Assembly (NCBI GenBank): GCA_017556505.1
Contig: JAFYNS010000164.1
Location: forward strand, 1 to 34,425
DNA from: Bacillota bacterium
GTDB taxonomy: Bacteria > Bacillota > Clostridia > Peptostreptococcales > Anaerovoracaceae
Reading direction: 5' to 3'
DNA: 34,425 nucleotides
This document shows positions 9,798-18,628 of the stretch, piece after piece (the stretch's first letter is position 1; the number at the start of each line of letters is the position of its first letter). The notes below the pieces were generated by a model. It did not search any database. It saw only the letters and a list, made by a program, of their open reading frames with translations, and had not been told where the DNA came from. Position numbers and translations under genes: made by a program.

Positions 9798-10334
9798 TTA
9801 CTTACCGGTCTTTCCTTCTTTTCTGCGGATTACTTCGTCAACGTACTTGATACCCTTGCCCTTATAAGGTTCAGGCTTTCTCCAAGCTCTGATGTTAGCA
9901 GCATAGTTACCAACTAAAGCCTTGTCAGCACCCTTAACGACGATTTCAGTTGCCTTAGGAACTTCAGTAGTGATTCCTTCAGGGTCAACCATTTCTACAG
10001 GATGGGAATAACCCAGGTTCATAACCAGAGTGTTGCCCTTCTTTTCAGCCTTGTAACCAACACCGATCAGTTCCATCTTCTTTTCGAAGCCCTGAGTAAC
10101 ACCTACGATCATGTTGTTGATTAATGTTCTAGCAAGACCATGCTGTGCTCTGTCTTCTCTGCTGTCGGTAGGTCTGGTAACTACTACTTCGCCTTCCTTA
10201 ACTTCAACAGTCAGGTTCTTGCTGATTTCCTGCTGCAGCTGGCCCTTAGGACCCTTTACTGCTACAACGTTACCGTTTACAGTAACTTCTACGCCAGCAG
10301 GAACAACTACAGGTTTTCTACCAATTCTAGACAT
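9798..10334 (-). CDS. rplF: 50S ribosomal protein L6
   Basis: This is L6 (178 residues), located near the factor-binding centre. It starts [17 protein letters not shown] and carries the C-terminal signature [12 protein letters not shown]. Two tandem L6 domains are expected at about residues 10-82 and 90-165. It lies 15 bases after rpsH. Confidence 0.98.
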   Translation of the reverse strand: MSRIGRKPVVVPAGVEVTVNGNVVAVKGPKGQLQQEISKNLTVEVKEGEVVVTRPTDSREDRAQHGLARTLINNMIVGVTQGFEKKMELIGVGYKAEKKGNTLVMNLGYSHPVEMVDPEGITTEVPKATEIVVKGADKALVGNYAANIRAWRKPEPYKGKGIKYVDEVIRRKEGKTGK

Positions 10335-10349
10335 TCTTAGTTCCTCCTA

Positions 10350-10748
10350 CTACCATACATAACAGATAACTTCGCCGCCAACGCCCAGCTTTCTAGCTTC
10401 CTTGTCGCTTACTACACCGTGAGAGGTGGAGATGATTGCGATACCCAGTCCGCCCAGAACTCTTGGAACTTCATCAGCCTTAGCATATACCTTCAGGCCT
10501 GGCTTGGAAATCTTCTTGATTCCGGAAATAACTCTTTCTTTATGTGCACCGTACTTCATAGTAACTTTGATAGTACCCTGCTTGTTATCTTCAATTACTT
10601 CGTAATCAGCAATGAAACCCTCAGCCTTTAAGATTTCTGCAATCGCCTTCTTCATCTTGGAAGCAGGAATCTCAACAGTTTCGTGGCCTACAGTGTTTGC
10701 ATTTCTGATTCTGGTCAGCATATCCGCTATAGGATCTGTCATTGTCAT
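10350..10748 (-). CDS. rpsH: 30S ribosomal protein S8
   Basis: This is S8 (132 residues), a primary 16S rRNA binder; in E. coli it represses the spc operon at the L5 gene. It has the N-terminal [14 protein letters not shown] and the C-terminal [26 protein letters not shown]. Two ATG codons lie two codons apart; the first is 10 nt from AAGGAG and is chosen. I saw no obvious S8-binding mimic near rplE, but did not model it. Confidence 0.98.
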   Translation of the reverse strand: MTMTDPIADMLTRIRNANTVGHETVEIPASKMKKAIAEILKAEGFIADYEVIEDNKQGTIKVTMKYGAHKERVISGIKKISKPGLKVYAKADEVPRVLGGLGIAIISTSHGVVSDKEARKLGVGGEVICYVW

Positions 10749-10774
10749 TACAGTGTAACTCCTTTCACTCTATA

Positions 10775-10960
10775 TTACCAGCTTGCTTTTCTTACGCCAG
10801 GAATTTCTCCTTTGTAAGCAAGCTCTCTAAAACAGATACGGCAGATACCATACTTTCTTAATACAGAGTGAGGTCTTCCGCATACTCTGCATCTGGTATA
10901 TGCACGTGTTGAATACTTAGGTTTTCTAGCCTGTTTAACCTTGAGAGATGTCTTTGCCAT
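10775..10960 (-). CDS. rpsN: 30S ribosomal protein S14, type Z
   Basis: This is S14 in the short zinc-dependent form (61 residues). Two CxxC pairs, CRVC and CRIC, form the zinc site, and the end [11 protein letters not shown] is characteristic. The short form replaces the ~100-residue enterobacterial S14. Any zinc-independent paralogue would be elsewhere in the genome. It lies 12 bases after rplE. Confidence 0.98.
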   Translation of the reverse strand: MAKTSLKVKQARKPKYSTRAYTRCRVCGRPHSVLRKYGICRICFRELAYKGEIPGVRKASW

Positions 10961-10972
10961 AATTCCCTCCTA

Positions 10973-11515
10973 TTACTTTTCAAACGGCATACCCAGCAGT
11001 TCCAGCAGAGCTGCTGCTTCTTCGTCAGTCTTAGCCGTTGTAGTGAATACGATGTTCATGCCCTTGATTACATCAACCTGATCGTAGTTGATTTCAGGGA
11101 AGATTAACTGTTCCTTGATACCCATGGAGTAGTTACCTCTACCATCAAAGGAATTTCTGCTTACGCCCTTAAAGTCTCTTACTCTTGGAAGAGAGATGTT
11201 AAAGAACTTGTCAGCAAACACATACATGTTGTCGCCTCTCAGAGTAACCTTAGCACCTACAGGCATGCCCTGTCTAACCTTGAAGTTAGCGATGGACTTC
11301 TTTGCTCTGGTGATAACAGGCTTCTGACCGGAAATCAGTGCCAGTTCAGCAACTGCGGATTCCAGCAGCTTAGTGTTGTCCTTAGCTTCGCCCAGACCCA
11401 TGTTGATGGTGATCTTAGTCAGCTTAGGAACTTCCATTACGTTTTTATATCCAAACTTTTCTTTTAAAGCGTTGAAAACTTCATTATTATAAGTTTCTCT
11501 TAATCTAGCTGTCAA
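10973..11515 (-). CDS. rplE: 50S ribosomal protein L5
   Basis: This is L5 (180 residues), the 5S rRNA-binding protein that bridges to S13. It has [19 protein letters not shown] and [18 protein letters not shown]. The start codon appears to be TTG (11515), 8 nt after AAAGGAGG; no ATG or GTG is available in that position. A TTG start is unusual for such a highly expressed gene and may lower initiation. Confidence 0.97.
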   Translation of the reverse strand: MTARLRETYNNEVFNALKEKFGYKNVMEVPKLTKITINMGLGEAKDNTKLLESAVAELALISGQKPVITRAKKSIANFKVRQGMPVGAKVTLRGDNMYVFADKFFNISLPRVRDFKGVSRNSFDGRGNYSMGIKEQLIFPEINYDQVDVIKGMNIVFTTTAKTDEEAAALLELLGMPFEK

Positions 11516-11532
11516 AATCGTCTCCTCCTTTC

Positions 11533-11838
11533 CTAGTCGATTACAGCACCGGTCTTACGGTTAACTCTAACCTTCTTACCATCCTTAACCTGGTAACCAA
11601 CCTTAACTGCTGCCTTTGCCTTTGTATCGTACAGCATTACGTTGGACGCGTCGATAGGTCCTTCGATGTGCTTGATTTCTGCTCCAGCATTTCTGGTAGC
11701 CTTAGCGTGCTTAGTCTGAACGTTTACGCCCTGAACAACTACCTTGTTTTCAGCAGGCATAGCCTTCAGTACAACGCCGGTCTTACCCTTATCCTTACCA
11801 GTGATTACTACCACTGTGTCATCTTTCTTAATACGCAT
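11533..11838 (-). CDS. rplX: 50S ribosomal protein L24
   Basis: This is L24 (101 residues), an assembly initiator protein. The N-terminal KOW motif is [21 protein letters not shown], and [12 protein letters not shown] follows. It lies 13 bases after rplN. Confidence 0.97.
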   Translation of the reverse strand: MRIKKDDTVVVITGKDKGKTGVVLKAMPAENKVVVQGVNVQTKHAKATRNAGAEIKHIEGPIDASNVMLYDTKAKAAVKVGYQVKDGKKVRVNRKTGAVID

Positions 11839-11851
11839 CAGTGATTGCCTC

Positions 11852-12226
11852 CTATAATACTTCCGGTGCTAAGGACACGATCTTCATGAAGCCCTTGTCT
11901 CTCAGCTCTCTTGCAACCGGTCCGAAAATACGAGTTCCAACCGGGTTCTTGTCTTCTTTATCCTTAATGATAACTGCTGCGTTCTGGTCAAACTTTACAT
12001 AGGAGCCGTCAGCTCTTCTTGCACCATGCTTAGTTCTAACTACTACAGCCTTAACAACGTCGCCCTTCTTAACAACACCACCTGGGGTTGCTTCCTTTAC
12101 TGCGCAAACGATTACGTCTCCAATGTTCGCATACTGACGGGAAGTACCGCCCAGGATACGGATGCAGAGAAGTTCCTTTGCACCGGAGTTATCGGCAACT
12201 CTTAATCTAGTTTCAGTCTGAATCAT
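11852..12226 (-). CDS. rplN: 50S ribosomal protein L14
   Basis: This is L14 (124 residues), part of bridge B5/B8. It starts [19 protein letters not shown]. The family signature [20 protein letters not shown] and the C-terminal [23 protein letters not shown] are complete. It lies 15 bases after rpsQ. Confidence 0.98.
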   Translation of the reverse strand: MIQTETRLRVADNSGAKELLCIRILGGTSRQYANIGDVIVCAVKEATPGGVVKKGDVVKAVVVRTKHGARRADGSYVKFDQNAAVIIKDKEDKNPVGTRIFGPVARELRDKGFMKIVSLAPEVL

Positions 12227-12241
12227 GATCTGGTGCCTCCT

Positions 12242-12502
12242 TTATTTAACCTTTTCAACAATGTTCACAACTCTCCATCTCTTATCCTTGGACAGAGGTC
12301 TTGTTTCCATAATTCGTACCTTCTCGCCAATCTGGCATTCGTTAGCTTCGTCGTGAGCCTTAACCTTCTTAGTGCTCTTTACGGCCTTGCCATAAAGGGA
12401 ATGTCTTACGAAGTCTTCGATAGCTACAACAACGGTCTTATCCATCTTGTCGGATACTACAACGCCAACTTTAGTCTTTCTTCTGTTTCTTTCAACTGTC
12501 AT
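12242..12502 (-). CDS. rpsQ: 30S ribosomal protein S17
   Basis: This is S17 (86 residues), an OB-fold primary binder of 16S rRNA. It has [19 protein letters not shown] and the C-terminal [20 protein letters not shown]. It lies between rpmC and rplN in the expected order. Confidence 0.97.
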   Translation of the reverse strand: MTVERNRRKTKVGVVVSDKMDKTVVVAIEDFVRHSLYGKAVKSTKKVKAHDEANECQIGEKVRIMETRPLSKDKRWRVVNIVEKVK

Positions 12503-12520
12503 ATTACATCCTCCTTTCTA

Positions 12521-12715
12521 TTACTTAGCCAGTTCTTTTTCTCTGATGATGGTCTTAACTCGAGCGATATCTCTCTTTAATTCACGCATCTTAACTGGAT
12601 TTTCCAGCTGACCGGTTACATGCTGGAATCTTAAGTTGAATAATTCCTTCTTCATCTTGCCGAGTTCAGTGTTTAATTCAACTTCGGTCATTTCTCTCAT
12701 CTTCTTTAATTCCAT
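12521..12715 (-). CDS. rpmC: 50S ribosomal protein L29
   Basis: This is L29 (64 residues), a two-helix protein at the exit tunnel that helps to bind SRP and trigger factor. It has [20 protein letters not shown] and [11 protein letters not shown]. Its ATG overlaps the rplP stop as TAATG, so translation is probably coupled. Confidence 0.97.
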   Translation of the reverse strand: MELKKMREMTEVELNTELGKMKKELFNLRFQHVTGQLENPVKMRELKRDIARVKTIIREKELAK

Positions 12716-13146
12716 TATGCTTCACCACCCTTTACTTCCTGGGCCTTAACTGCAAACTTGCACTTTACAGGCAGCTTATGGGAGGCAAGTCTCATGGCTT
12801 CTCTTGCCTTATCTTCAGATACACCTTCGATTTCGAACATTACTCTGCCCGGCTTAACTACTGCTACCCAGTATTCAGGAGCACCCTTACCGGAACCCAT
12901 TCGTACTTCAGCAGGCTTCTTAGTTACTGACTTGTGTGGGAAAATCTTGATATATACTTTACCACCTCTCTTGATGGAACGGGTCATCGCAATACGAGCC
13001 GCTTCAATCTGGTTAGAGGTGATCCATCCACATTCCTGTGCTACTAAACCGTAGGAACCGTAAGTGATAGTGTTACCCTTGGTTGCTACGCCCTTCATTC
13101 TTCCTCTGTGAACTCTTCTACGTTTAACGCGCTTTGGCATTAACAT
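12715..13146 (-). CDS. rplP: 50S ribosomal protein L16
   Basis: This is L16 (143 residues), near the peptidyl-transferase centre and A-site tRNA. It starts [19 protein letters not shown]. The conserved [15 protein letters not shown] and [20 protein letters not shown] are present. The first ATG (13146) lies 9 nt from AAAGGAGG; a second ATG two codons on is less well placed. Confidence 0.98.
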   Translation of the reverse strand: MLMPKRVKRRRVHRGRMKGVATKGNTITYGSYGLVAQECGWITSNQIEAARIAMTRSIKRGGKVYIKIFPHKSVTKKPAEVRMGSGKGAPEYWVAVVKPGRVMFEIEGVSEDKAREAMRLASHKLPVKCKFAVKAQEVKGGEA

Positions 13147-13172
13147 GGCTTAGTTCCTCCTTTCTCCGATTC

Positions 13173-14039
13173 TTATTCTTCAACTGCTTCTACAGTTTCA
13201 ACTGCTTCAACCTGTGGTTCAACCTTTGGAGTCTTTCTAACTCTTGGGTTTACAGCCTTTGGTGCTTCGAAACGATCGTTTCTGTCACGTCTTTCGCGTC
13301 TTTCGCCATCGCGTCTGTCACGTCTGTCACGTCTTTCGCCGTCTCTTCTGCCCTTTCTTTCGCCTCTCTTTTCGCGCTTTTCTTCACGAACTGCACTCTG
13401 TAATCCCTTGTCTAAAACTTCACCGTGGTTGATCCAAACCTTAACACCGATCTTACCGTAAGTGGTGTCAGCTTCAGCAAAGCCGTAGTCAATGTCAGCT
13501 CTTAAAGTGTGCAGAGGCACGTTACCTTCGCTGTACTTTTCGCTTCTAGCGATTTCAGCACCGCCCAGTCTACCGGAGCAAACAACCTTGATACCCTTTG
13601 CGCCGGACTTCATGGTTCTGCCGATAGCCTGCTTCATAGCTCTTCTGAAAGATACACGTCTTTCCAGAGCCTGAGCTACGGATTCAGCAGTCAGCTGAGC
13701 ATCCATTTCAGAACGTCTAACTTCTTCGATGGAAATTTCTACTTCCTTGCCAGTCAGCTTCTTCAGGTCTGCCTTCAGAACATCGATACCGTCACCTGCT
13801 CTGCCGATAACCATACCAGGCTTTGCAGTCAGAACGATTACTCTCAGCTTGTTTTCAGCAGCTCTTTCAATCAGAACCTTGGAAACGCCAGCCACATATA
13901 ATTTCTTCTTTACATATTCTCTAACTTTGTTATCTTCAATCAGATAATCAGCAAAGTTTTTCTTGTCTGCATACCACTTGGAATCCCAGTCTTTGATAAC
14001 GCCGACTCTTAAACCATGTGGACTTACTTTCTGACCCAT
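13173..14039 (-). CDS. rpsC: 30S ribosomal protein S3 with charged C-terminal extension
   Basis: This is S3 (288 residues), part of the mRNA entry channel and helicase site. The N-terminal KH domain has [17 protein letters not shown] and the C-domain has [14 protein letters not shown]. The normal fold ends near residue 210 (VWINHGEVL), which leaves about 78 extra residues. Residues 218-256 are almost entirely Arg, Asp, Glu, Lys and Gly, with repeated [15 protein letters not shown]-like units, and the end is acidic ([12 protein letters not shown]). Extended S3 tails occur in various Firmicutes. The DNA here is correspondingly repetitive, and no frameshift is seen. It lies 12 bases after rplV. 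Confidence 0.97.
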   Translation of the reverse strand: MGQKVSPHGLRVGVIKDWDSKWYADKKNFADYLIEDNKVREYVKKKLYVAGVSKVLIERAAENKLRVIVLTAKPGMVIGRAGDGIDVLKADLKKLTGKEVEISIEEVRRSEMDAQLTAESVAQALERRVSFRRAMKQAIGRTMKSGAKGIKVVCSGRLGGAEIARSEKYSEGNVPLHTLRADIDYGFAEADTTYGKIGVKVWINHGEVLDKGLQSAVREEKREKRGERKGRRDGERRDRRDRRDGERRERRDRNDRFEAPKAVNPRVRKTPKVEPQVEAVETVEAVEE

Positions 14040-14051
14040 GAATGAACCTCC

Positions 14052-14387
14052 TTACTTCTTCTCTCTCAGAGTTACGCCAACGTGGGAGCTTCTCTTTAAG
14101 ATGATAGATGCTCTGCCCTGAGAGCCTGCTCTCCATCTCTTCATTGTAGGGCCCTGATGAGCATAAACTTCTGCAACGTATAAATTGTCTGGATTCATAT
14201 CGAAATTGTTTTCTGCGTTTGCTGCAGCAGACTTAACAACCTTTTCTACGATTTCGGAACCCTTACCAGGTGTGAACTTTAAAATGTTCAGTGCCTCGTT
14301 TAAGTCCTTGCCTCTTACTAAATCAGTAACTGGCTTCAGCTTGATAGGAGACATCTTCACATATTTAGCAACTGCTTTTGCTTCCAT
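14052..14387 (-). CDS. rplV: 50S ribosomal protein L22
   Basis: This is L22 (111 residues), whose beta hairpin lines the exit tunnel. It has KYVKMSPIKLKPVTDLVRGK and the hairpin and end QGPTMKRWRAGSQGRASIILK. It lies 18 bases after rpsS. Confidence 0.98.
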   Translation of the reverse strand: MEAKAVAKYVKMSPIKLKPVTDLVRGKDLNEALNILKFTPGKGSEIVEKVVKSAAANAENNFDMNPDNLYVAEVYAHQGPTMKRWRAGSQGRASIILKRSSHVGVTLREKK

Positions 14388-14405
14388 TTTTATTTATCTC
14401 CTTTC

Positions 14406-14687
14406 TTATCTCTTTACCTTAGAGGACTTGTCAGCCGCATGACCTCTGTAGTTTCTTGTTGGAGCGAATTCGCCCAGTCTGTGACCAACCATGTCTTCAG
14501 TGATGTATACTGGAACATGCTTCTTACCATCGTGTACTGCGATAGTGTGTCCAACCATCTGTGGGAAAATTACGGATGGTCTGGACCATGTCTTGATTAC
14601 TTTCTTTTCGTTAGCTGCATTCATTTCTTCAATTGTTCTCAGCAGCTTAGCGTTTACGAAAGGACCCTTTTTAAGTGATCTACCCAT
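14406..14687 (-). CDS. rpsS: 30S ribosomal protein S19
   Basis: This is S19 (93 residues), located in the small-subunit head. It starts [16 protein letters not shown] and has [20 protein letters not shown] and [16 protein letters not shown]. It lies 19 bases after rplB. Confidence 0.98.
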   Translation of the reverse strand: MGRSLKKGPFVNAKLLRTIEEMNAANEKKVIKTWSRPSVIFPQMVGHTIAVHDGKKHVPVYITEDMVGHRLGEFAPTRNYRGHAADKSSKVKR

Positions 14688-14706
14688 TATATATGCTCCT
14701 TCCTAA

Positions 14707-15540
14707 TTACTTTTCGTTTCTTCTCTTTACGATATACTGATTAGAAGCCTTATTCTTCTTTCTGGTCTTGTAACCCAGTGCAGGCTTACCCCATGGAGTA
14801 ACCGGACTCTTACGACCGATTGGAGATCTACCTTCACCACCACCGTGTGGATGGTCGTTAGGGTTCATTACGGAACCTCTTACGGTAGGTCTGATACCCA
14901 TGTGTCTCTTTCTACCTGCCTTACCGATCTGGATGTTAGCGTGGTCAGCATTACCAACTTCGCCGATAGTAGCTCTGCACTTCATGCTTACCTTTCTAAC
15001 TTCGCCGGATGGCAGTCTTACCTGTGCGTAGTCACCTTCCTTAGCCATCAGCTGAGCGCCGTTACCAGCGGATCTAGCCAGCTGGCCGCCCTTACCAGGC
15101 TTCAGTTCCACGTTGTGGATGATGGTACCTACTGGAATGTTTGCGATTGGCAGTGCGTTACCAACCATGATATCTGCATCTGGACCAGATTCGATCTTGT
15201 AACCGATCTTCAGCTTGTTTGGAGCCAGGATATATCTCTTTTCGCCGTCTGCGTAAACCAGCAGAGCGATATTTGCAGTTCTGTTTGGATCGTATTCGAT
15301 AGTCTTAACAACTGCTGGAACACCATCCTTATCTCTCTTGAAGTCGATAATTCTGTACTTATGTCTGGTACCGCCACCGTGATGTCTTACGGTGATCTTA
15401 CCTCTGTTATTTCTACCCGCGTGCTTCTTCAGAGTTACGGTTAAAGACTTCTCAGGTGTGCTGGTAGTGATTTCCTCGAAAGTGGAAACTGTCATACCTC
15501 TCAGACCTGGAGTCGTTGGATTATATTTTCTAATTCCCAT
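14707..15540 (-). CDS. rplB: 50S ribosomal protein L2
   Basis: This is L2 (277 residues), needed for subunit association and peptidyl transfer. It has [19 protein letters not shown] and, near the C-terminus, [17 protein letters not shown] with the conserved histidine implicated in peptidyl transfer. It lies 17 bases after rplW. Confidence 0.98.
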   Translation of the reverse strand: MGIRKYNPTTPGLRGMTVSTFEEITTSTPEKSLTVTLKKHAGRNNRGKITVRHHGGGTRHKYRIIDFKRDKDGVPAVVKTIEYDPNRTANIALLVYADGEKRYILAPNKLKIGYKIESGPDADIMVGNALPIANIPVGTIIHNVELKPGKGGQLARSAGNGAQLMAKEGDYAQVRLPSGEVRKVSMKCRATIGEVGNADHANIQIGKAGRKRHMGIRPTVRGSVMNPNDHPHGGGEGRSPIGRKSPVTPWGKPALGYKTRKKNKASNQYIVKRRNEK

Positions 15541-15557
15541 TTTGTGTCAACCTCCGA

Positions 15558-15848
15558 TTACAGTCCCTGGAAGAATTCAATTTCCTTACTCTTTTCAGTC
15601 AGAGTAACGATTGCTTTCTTGTAAGCAGCAGTTCTGCCAACATATCTTCCCATTCTCTTTACTTTACCGTCATAGTTCATGATGTTTACCTTAGCTACTT
15701 CAACACCGAAGATTTCTTCAACTGCGTGCTTAACTTCAGTCTTGTTAGCGTCTACAGCAACCCTGAAAGTGTACTTCTTGTCTGCTGCAACGTCCATGCT
15801 CTGTTCGGAGATAACCGGTGTGATGATTACGTCGTATGCTGTTCTCAT
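15558..15848 (-). CDS. rplW: 50S ribosomal protein L23
   Basis: This is L23 (96 residues), at the tunnel exit and docking site for trigger factor and SRP. It has [14 protein letters not shown] and [21 protein letters not shown]. Its ATG overlaps the rplD stop (TAATG), so translation is probably coupled. Confidence 0.98.
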   Translation of the reverse strand: MRTAYDVIITPVISEQSMDVAADKKYTFRVAVDANKTEVKHAVEEIFGVEVAKVNIMNYDGKVKRMGRYVGRTAAYKKAIVTLTEKSKEIEFFQGL

Positions 15849-16471
15849 TATGCGTATACCTCCTCAATCTTCTTTACTGCTTCCTGAGTAACGATGAAGC
15901 TTTCGTGGTTGATGATTTCGTAAACATTCATAGTACCAACCAGTGCGGTTCTAACACCAGGAATGTTAGCTGCGGACTTGATTACGTTTTCGTCCTTTTC
16001 AGCCATAACGATCAGTGCCTTCTTACCAGCCTTCACGTTTTCCAGCACCTTTACCATTTCCTTAGTCTTAGGTGCATCAAATTTCAGTTCATCTAATACG
16101 ATGATTTCCTGTTCAGCTACCTTGGAAGATAAAACAGACTTTAATGCCAGTCTTCTTAACTTCTTAGGCAGAGAATATCTATAGTCTCTTGGCTTTGGAG
16201 CGAATACGATACCACCACCGATCTGGGATGGGTCAGTGGAGTGGCCCTGTCTGTGACGGCCGGTACCTTTCTGTCTGAAAGGCTTTCTACCGCCCCCTCT
16301 GACTTCGCCTCTAGTCTTTGCAGACTGTGTACCCTGTCTCTGGTTAGCCAGATAGTTCTTAATAACTGCGTGTACAGCGTTTTCGTTTGGTGTGATACCG
16401 AAGATTGCGTCGTTCAGTTCGATAACGCCGGCTTCAACACCCGCCATGTTCAGCATAGTAACTTTTGCCAT
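15848..16471 (-). CDS. rplD: 50S ribosomal protein L4
   Basis: This is L4 (207 residues), which lines the exit tunnel. The extended loop [20 protein letters not shown] followed by [20 protein letters not shown] is present and intact. In E. coli L4 is also the autogenous regulator of the S10 operon; whether it acts on the leader here is unknown. It lies 26 bases after rplC. Confidence 0.98.
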   Translation of the reverse strand: MAKVTMLNMAGVEAGVIELNDAIFGITPNENAVHAVIKNYLANQRQGTQSAKTRGEVRGGGRKPFRQKGTGRHRQGHSTDPSQIGGGIVFAPKPRDYRYSLPKKLRRLALKSVLSSKVAEQEIIVLDELKFDAPKTKEMVKVLENVKAGKKALIVMAEKDENVIKSAANIPGVRTALVGTMNVYEIINHESFIVTQEAVKKIEEVYA

Positions 16472-16497
16472 TTGTGCTTCCTCCTTTCTGAAGTCTC

Positions 16498-17130
16498 TTA
16501 TTTGTCGCCCTTAACTGCGTACTGAACACGTACCAGGCCACCCTTGTTTCCTGGAACAGCGCCCTTAACCAGCATAAGGTTTCTTTCTTCAATAACTTTT
16601 ACCAGCACCAGGTTCTGAACGGTAACTGTTTCTCTACCCATTCTACCAGGACCTGCATTACCCTTGAATACTCTGGAAGGATAAGTACCTGCAGCCAGAC
16701 CGCCAGGTAATCTCTTGTGCTTGGAACCGTGGGACATAGGACCTCTGTGGTGGCCGTGTCTCTTGATGTTACCCTGAGTACCCTTACCCTTGGAAGTAGC
16801 AGTTACGTCAATCTTCTTGCCTTCTTCAAAGTCAGCAACAGTGATAACCTGTCCTACTTCGTAAGCTTCGCCTTCTTCAGTTCTGAATTCAGCCAGGTAC
16901 TTCTTTGTTACAACGCCAGCCTTTGCGAAGTGGCCAGTCAGAGGCTTGTTTACTCTCTGAGCCTTCTGGTCTTCGAAACCAACCTGTACTGCGTTGTAGC
17001 CGTCAGTTTCAACAGTCTTAACCTGAGTTACTACTTCAGGGCCTGCTTCGATAACGGTTACAGGAATTACATTTCCCTGTTCGTCGAAGATCTGGGTCAT
17101 ACCCATCTTCTTACCTAAGATCATTTTCAT
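16498..17130 (-). CDS. rplC: 50S ribosomal protein L3
   Basis: This is L3 (210 residues), one of the first proteins to assemble on 23S rRNA. It has MILGKKMGMTQIFDEQGN and the peptidyl-transferase-centre loop KRHGHHRGPMSHGSKHKR. A 142-base gap separates it from rpsJ, while most other gaps in this operon are 12-40 bases. Confidence 0.98.
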   Translation of the reverse strand: MKMILGKKMGMTQIFDEQGNVIPVTVIEAGPEVVTQVKTVETDGYNAVQVGFEDQKAQRVNKPLTGHFAKAGVVTKKYLAEFRTEEGEAYEVGQVITVADFEEGKKIDVTATSKGKGTQGNIKRHGHHRGPMSHGSKHKRLPGGLAAGTYPSRVFKGNAGPGRMGRETVTVQNLVLVKVIEERNLMLVKGAVPGNKGGLVRVQYAVKGDK

Positions 17131-17272
17131 ATTTTTCCTCCTAAAATCTTACAGCGGATTGCTCTGGTTTGGCTTGCATCGATGTTCAGCACACAGGAGC
17201 TTCACATACGCCCTCTCATGCAATCTTACTAAGGGGAGTTCCCTTCGCTATTAAAGTGTTTGCTGTTTTTTC
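17131..17272 (-). promoter_or_regulatory. rpsJ-rplC gap with structured element resembling part of the S10 leader
   Basis: No gene is seen. On the minus strand the gap starts with a GCTGT/ACAGC hairpin that overlaps the rpsJ stop codon, then an AAGGG/CCCTT hairpin. A G-U-rich stem GCGTATG/TGTGTGC follows. The stem and its flanks (GTAAGAT before, GAAGC in the loop, TGAA and CAAGC after) resemble a segment of the rpsJ leader at about 17653-17715. The role is unknown. Confidence 0.4.
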
Positions 17273-17584
17273 TTACAGCTTGATTTCGATGTCTACACCA
17301 GCAGGCAGATCCAGCTTGGTCAGAGCATCAGTTGTCTTCAGAGTAGCATTTGTGATGTCGATCAGTCTCTTGTGAGTTCTCTGTTCGAACTGTTCTCTGG
17401 AGTCCTTGTACTTGTGTACGGCTCTCAGGATAGTTACTACTTCCTTTTCAGTAGGCAGTGGAATAGGACCGGAAACGTCAGCGCCAGTCTTCTTTGCAGT
17501 TTCTACGATCTTTGCAGCAGACTGATCCAGTAACGCGTGGTCATAAGCCTTCAGCTTAATTCTGATTTTCTGTAATTCGCTCAT
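17273..17584 (-). CDS. rpsJ: 30S ribosomal protein S10
   Basis: This is S10 (103 residues), first gene of the S10 operon and also the NusE subunit of antitermination complexes. It has [20 protein letters not shown] and [20 protein letters not shown]. The ATG at 17584 follows GGAGG by 6 nt. A longer in-frame opening upstream runs into the leader and is not used. It has its own promoter and a leader of roughly 240 nt. Confidence 0.98.
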   Translation of the reverse strand: MSELQKIRIKLKAYDHALLDQSAAKIVETAKKTGADVSGPIPLPTEKEVVTILRAVHKYKDSREQFEQRTHKRLIDITNATLKTTDALTKLDLPAGVDIEIKL

Positions 17585-17822
17585 TTTTTCCTCCATAAAA
17601 TTTTTTGTACTGTTTTCGCTATGCTTGTACAAGGGGTTCTTCTGCTTGGAATTTCAACGTGTACAGTGGAATTGCTTGCTTCGTACACGCTCTCGTGCGT
17701 TTCCATTTTATCTTACACAAGAAAAAACCAGGCGAATCCCTTCGCCCTCATCATGTGAGGACTTGCTCCGCGGAAATTCTCCTTTAGCACGGTAACTTCC
17801 CGCTTCTTCGCCTTTAACAAGC
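17585..17822 (-). promoter_or_regulatory. Leader region of the S10 operon
   Basis: This is the untranslated region of about 240 nt between the predicted transcription start and rpsJ. In transcript order it holds a GGCGAAG copy (17812-17806), AAAGGAG (about 17783), a CCTCA/TGAGG hairpin, a candidate attenuator hairpin, an ACGTGTAC-type stem (GCGTGTAC pairing GTACACGT) and a CTTGTACAAG palindrome, then GGAGG before rpsJ. A 13-codon ORF (17754-17713) spans the attenuator. No sequence match to a named leader family is recognised. Confidence 0.55.
17722..17746 (-). terminator. Candidate attenuator in the S10 leader
   Basis: On the minus strand GGCGAA-GGGA-TTCGCC forms a 6-bp GC-rich stem followed by TGG and six T. 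It sits about 75 nt into the leader and about 140 nt before rpsJ. A second GGCGAAG copy, 60 bases upstream, could pair with TTCGCC instead and disrupt the hairpin. The stem is short, so full termination is doubtful. Confidence 0.45.
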
Positions 17823-17828
17823 TTTTTT

Positions 17829-17857
17829 AGTATATAACAACTCAAGAAAAAATGCAA
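17829..17857 (-). promoter_or_regulatory. Sigma-A promoter of the S10 operon
   Basis: TTGCAT (-35, 17852-17857) and TATACT (-10, 17829-17834) are separated by exactly 17 bases on the minus strand. Transcription is expected to start near 17822. Confidence 0.8.
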
Positions 17858-17896
17858 GTGTTTTTTTCAAAAAAGTTGATAAAATTTCAAACTTTT

Positions 17897-17940
17897 TTGC
17901 ATGCCCGAAACCGCTTGATTTCAACGGTTTTCGGCATCAA
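17897..17940. repeat. Imperfect inverted repeat upstream of the S10 promoter
   Basis: Arms ATGCCCGAAACCGCTTGA (17901-17918) and TCAACGGTTTTCGGCAT (17921-17937) flank a two-base centre and pair with two or three single-base bulges. The flanking TTG and CAA can extend the stem. No T-run follows on either strand, so it does not look like a terminator. It lies 40 bases upstream of the S10 -35 element. Confidence 0.6.
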
Positions 17941-17988
17941 ACTCCGTACACCCATATCGGCGTTCCCATTTTTCTTTCAAAAAAGACT

Positions 17989-18019
17989 TAAAAAAAGGCC
18001 CCGCATATCATGCGGGGCC
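17989..18019 (-). terminator. Terminator of the perR-rbr unit
   Basis: On the minus strand GGCCCCGCAT and ATGCGGGGCC form a perfect 10-bp stem with a 3-base loop, followed by seven T. It begins 15 bases after the rubrerythrin stop. Confidence 0.95.
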
Positions 18020-18033
18020 GCAAAGCCTGTATT

Positions 18034-18570
18034 TTAGTAGTTTTCAGCCTTCTGCTGGAAGTATCCTCTGTCATGGAAGCATACAGGACACACTTCAGGA
18101 GCCTCTGCACCAACGAACTGATGGCCGCAGTTGCTGCACTGCCATACGATTTCTTCGTCCTTCGCAAACACTTTTCCATCCTTAATGTTCTGTGCCAGCT
18201 TTCTGTATCTTTCTTCGTGTTCCTTTTCGATTGCTGCTACACCTCTCATCTGTGCCGCAATTTCAGGGAAACCCTCTTCTTCTGCGGTTGCTGCCATCTT
18301 TGCATACATGTCAGTCCATTCATAGTTTTCACCTTCTGCAGCATCCAGCAAGTTTTCCATAGTAGTGCCGATGCCGTGAGCCAGCTTGAACCACAGTTCC
18401 GCATGTTCTTTTTCATTGGCAGCAGTTTCTTCAAACAGCTTGGAAATCTGCACGTAGCCTTCCTTCTTCGCCTTGGAAGCATAATAAGTATACTTATTTC
18501 TTGCTTCAGATTCGCCAGCAAAAGCAATCATCAGATTTTCCAGAGTCTTGGTTCCTTTTAAGTCCTTCAT
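18034..18570 (-). CDS. rbr: Rubrerythrin
   Basis: Rubrerythrin is a cytosolic non-haem diiron protein that reduces hydrogen peroxide in anaerobes (178 residues). The ferritin-like domain carries the iron ligands Glu20, the ExxH at Glu53/His56, an acidic cluster EEEG near 97-100, and ExxH at Glu115/His118. The C-terminal rubredoxin-like domain has Cys145-xx-Cys148 and Cys161-xx-Cys164. GGAGG precedes the ATG. It lies 58 bases after the PerR-like gene and may share its transcript. A TATAAT at 18610-18615 could give it a separate promoter, but I see no good -35. Confidence 0.96.
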   Translation of the reverse strand: MKDLKGTKTLENLMIAFAGESEARNKYTYYASKAKKEGYVQISKLFEETAANEKEHAELWFKLAHGIGTTMENLLDAAEGENYEWTDMYAKMAATAEEEGFPEIAAQMRGVAAIEKEHEERYRKLAQNIKDGKVFAKDEEIVWQCSNCGHQFVGAEAPEVCPVCFHDRGYFQQKAENY

Positions 18571-18628
18571 TTTTCAACCTCCGTAAAGTAAAATATTAAT
18601 TCTCCTTCTATTATAAGCCACTTACGGC

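Noticed and set aside
13270-13390. Repetitive DNA at the 3' end of rpsC considered as a CRISPR or tandem repeat array
   Set aside because: The units are short, irregular, without spacers, and in frame. They simply encode the Arg/Asp/Glu tail of S3.
17582-17707. A 41-codon ORF in the S10 leader ending on the rpsJ start (ATGA)
   Set aside because: It has no ribosome binding site, and its sequence is better explained by the stem-loop structures in the leader.
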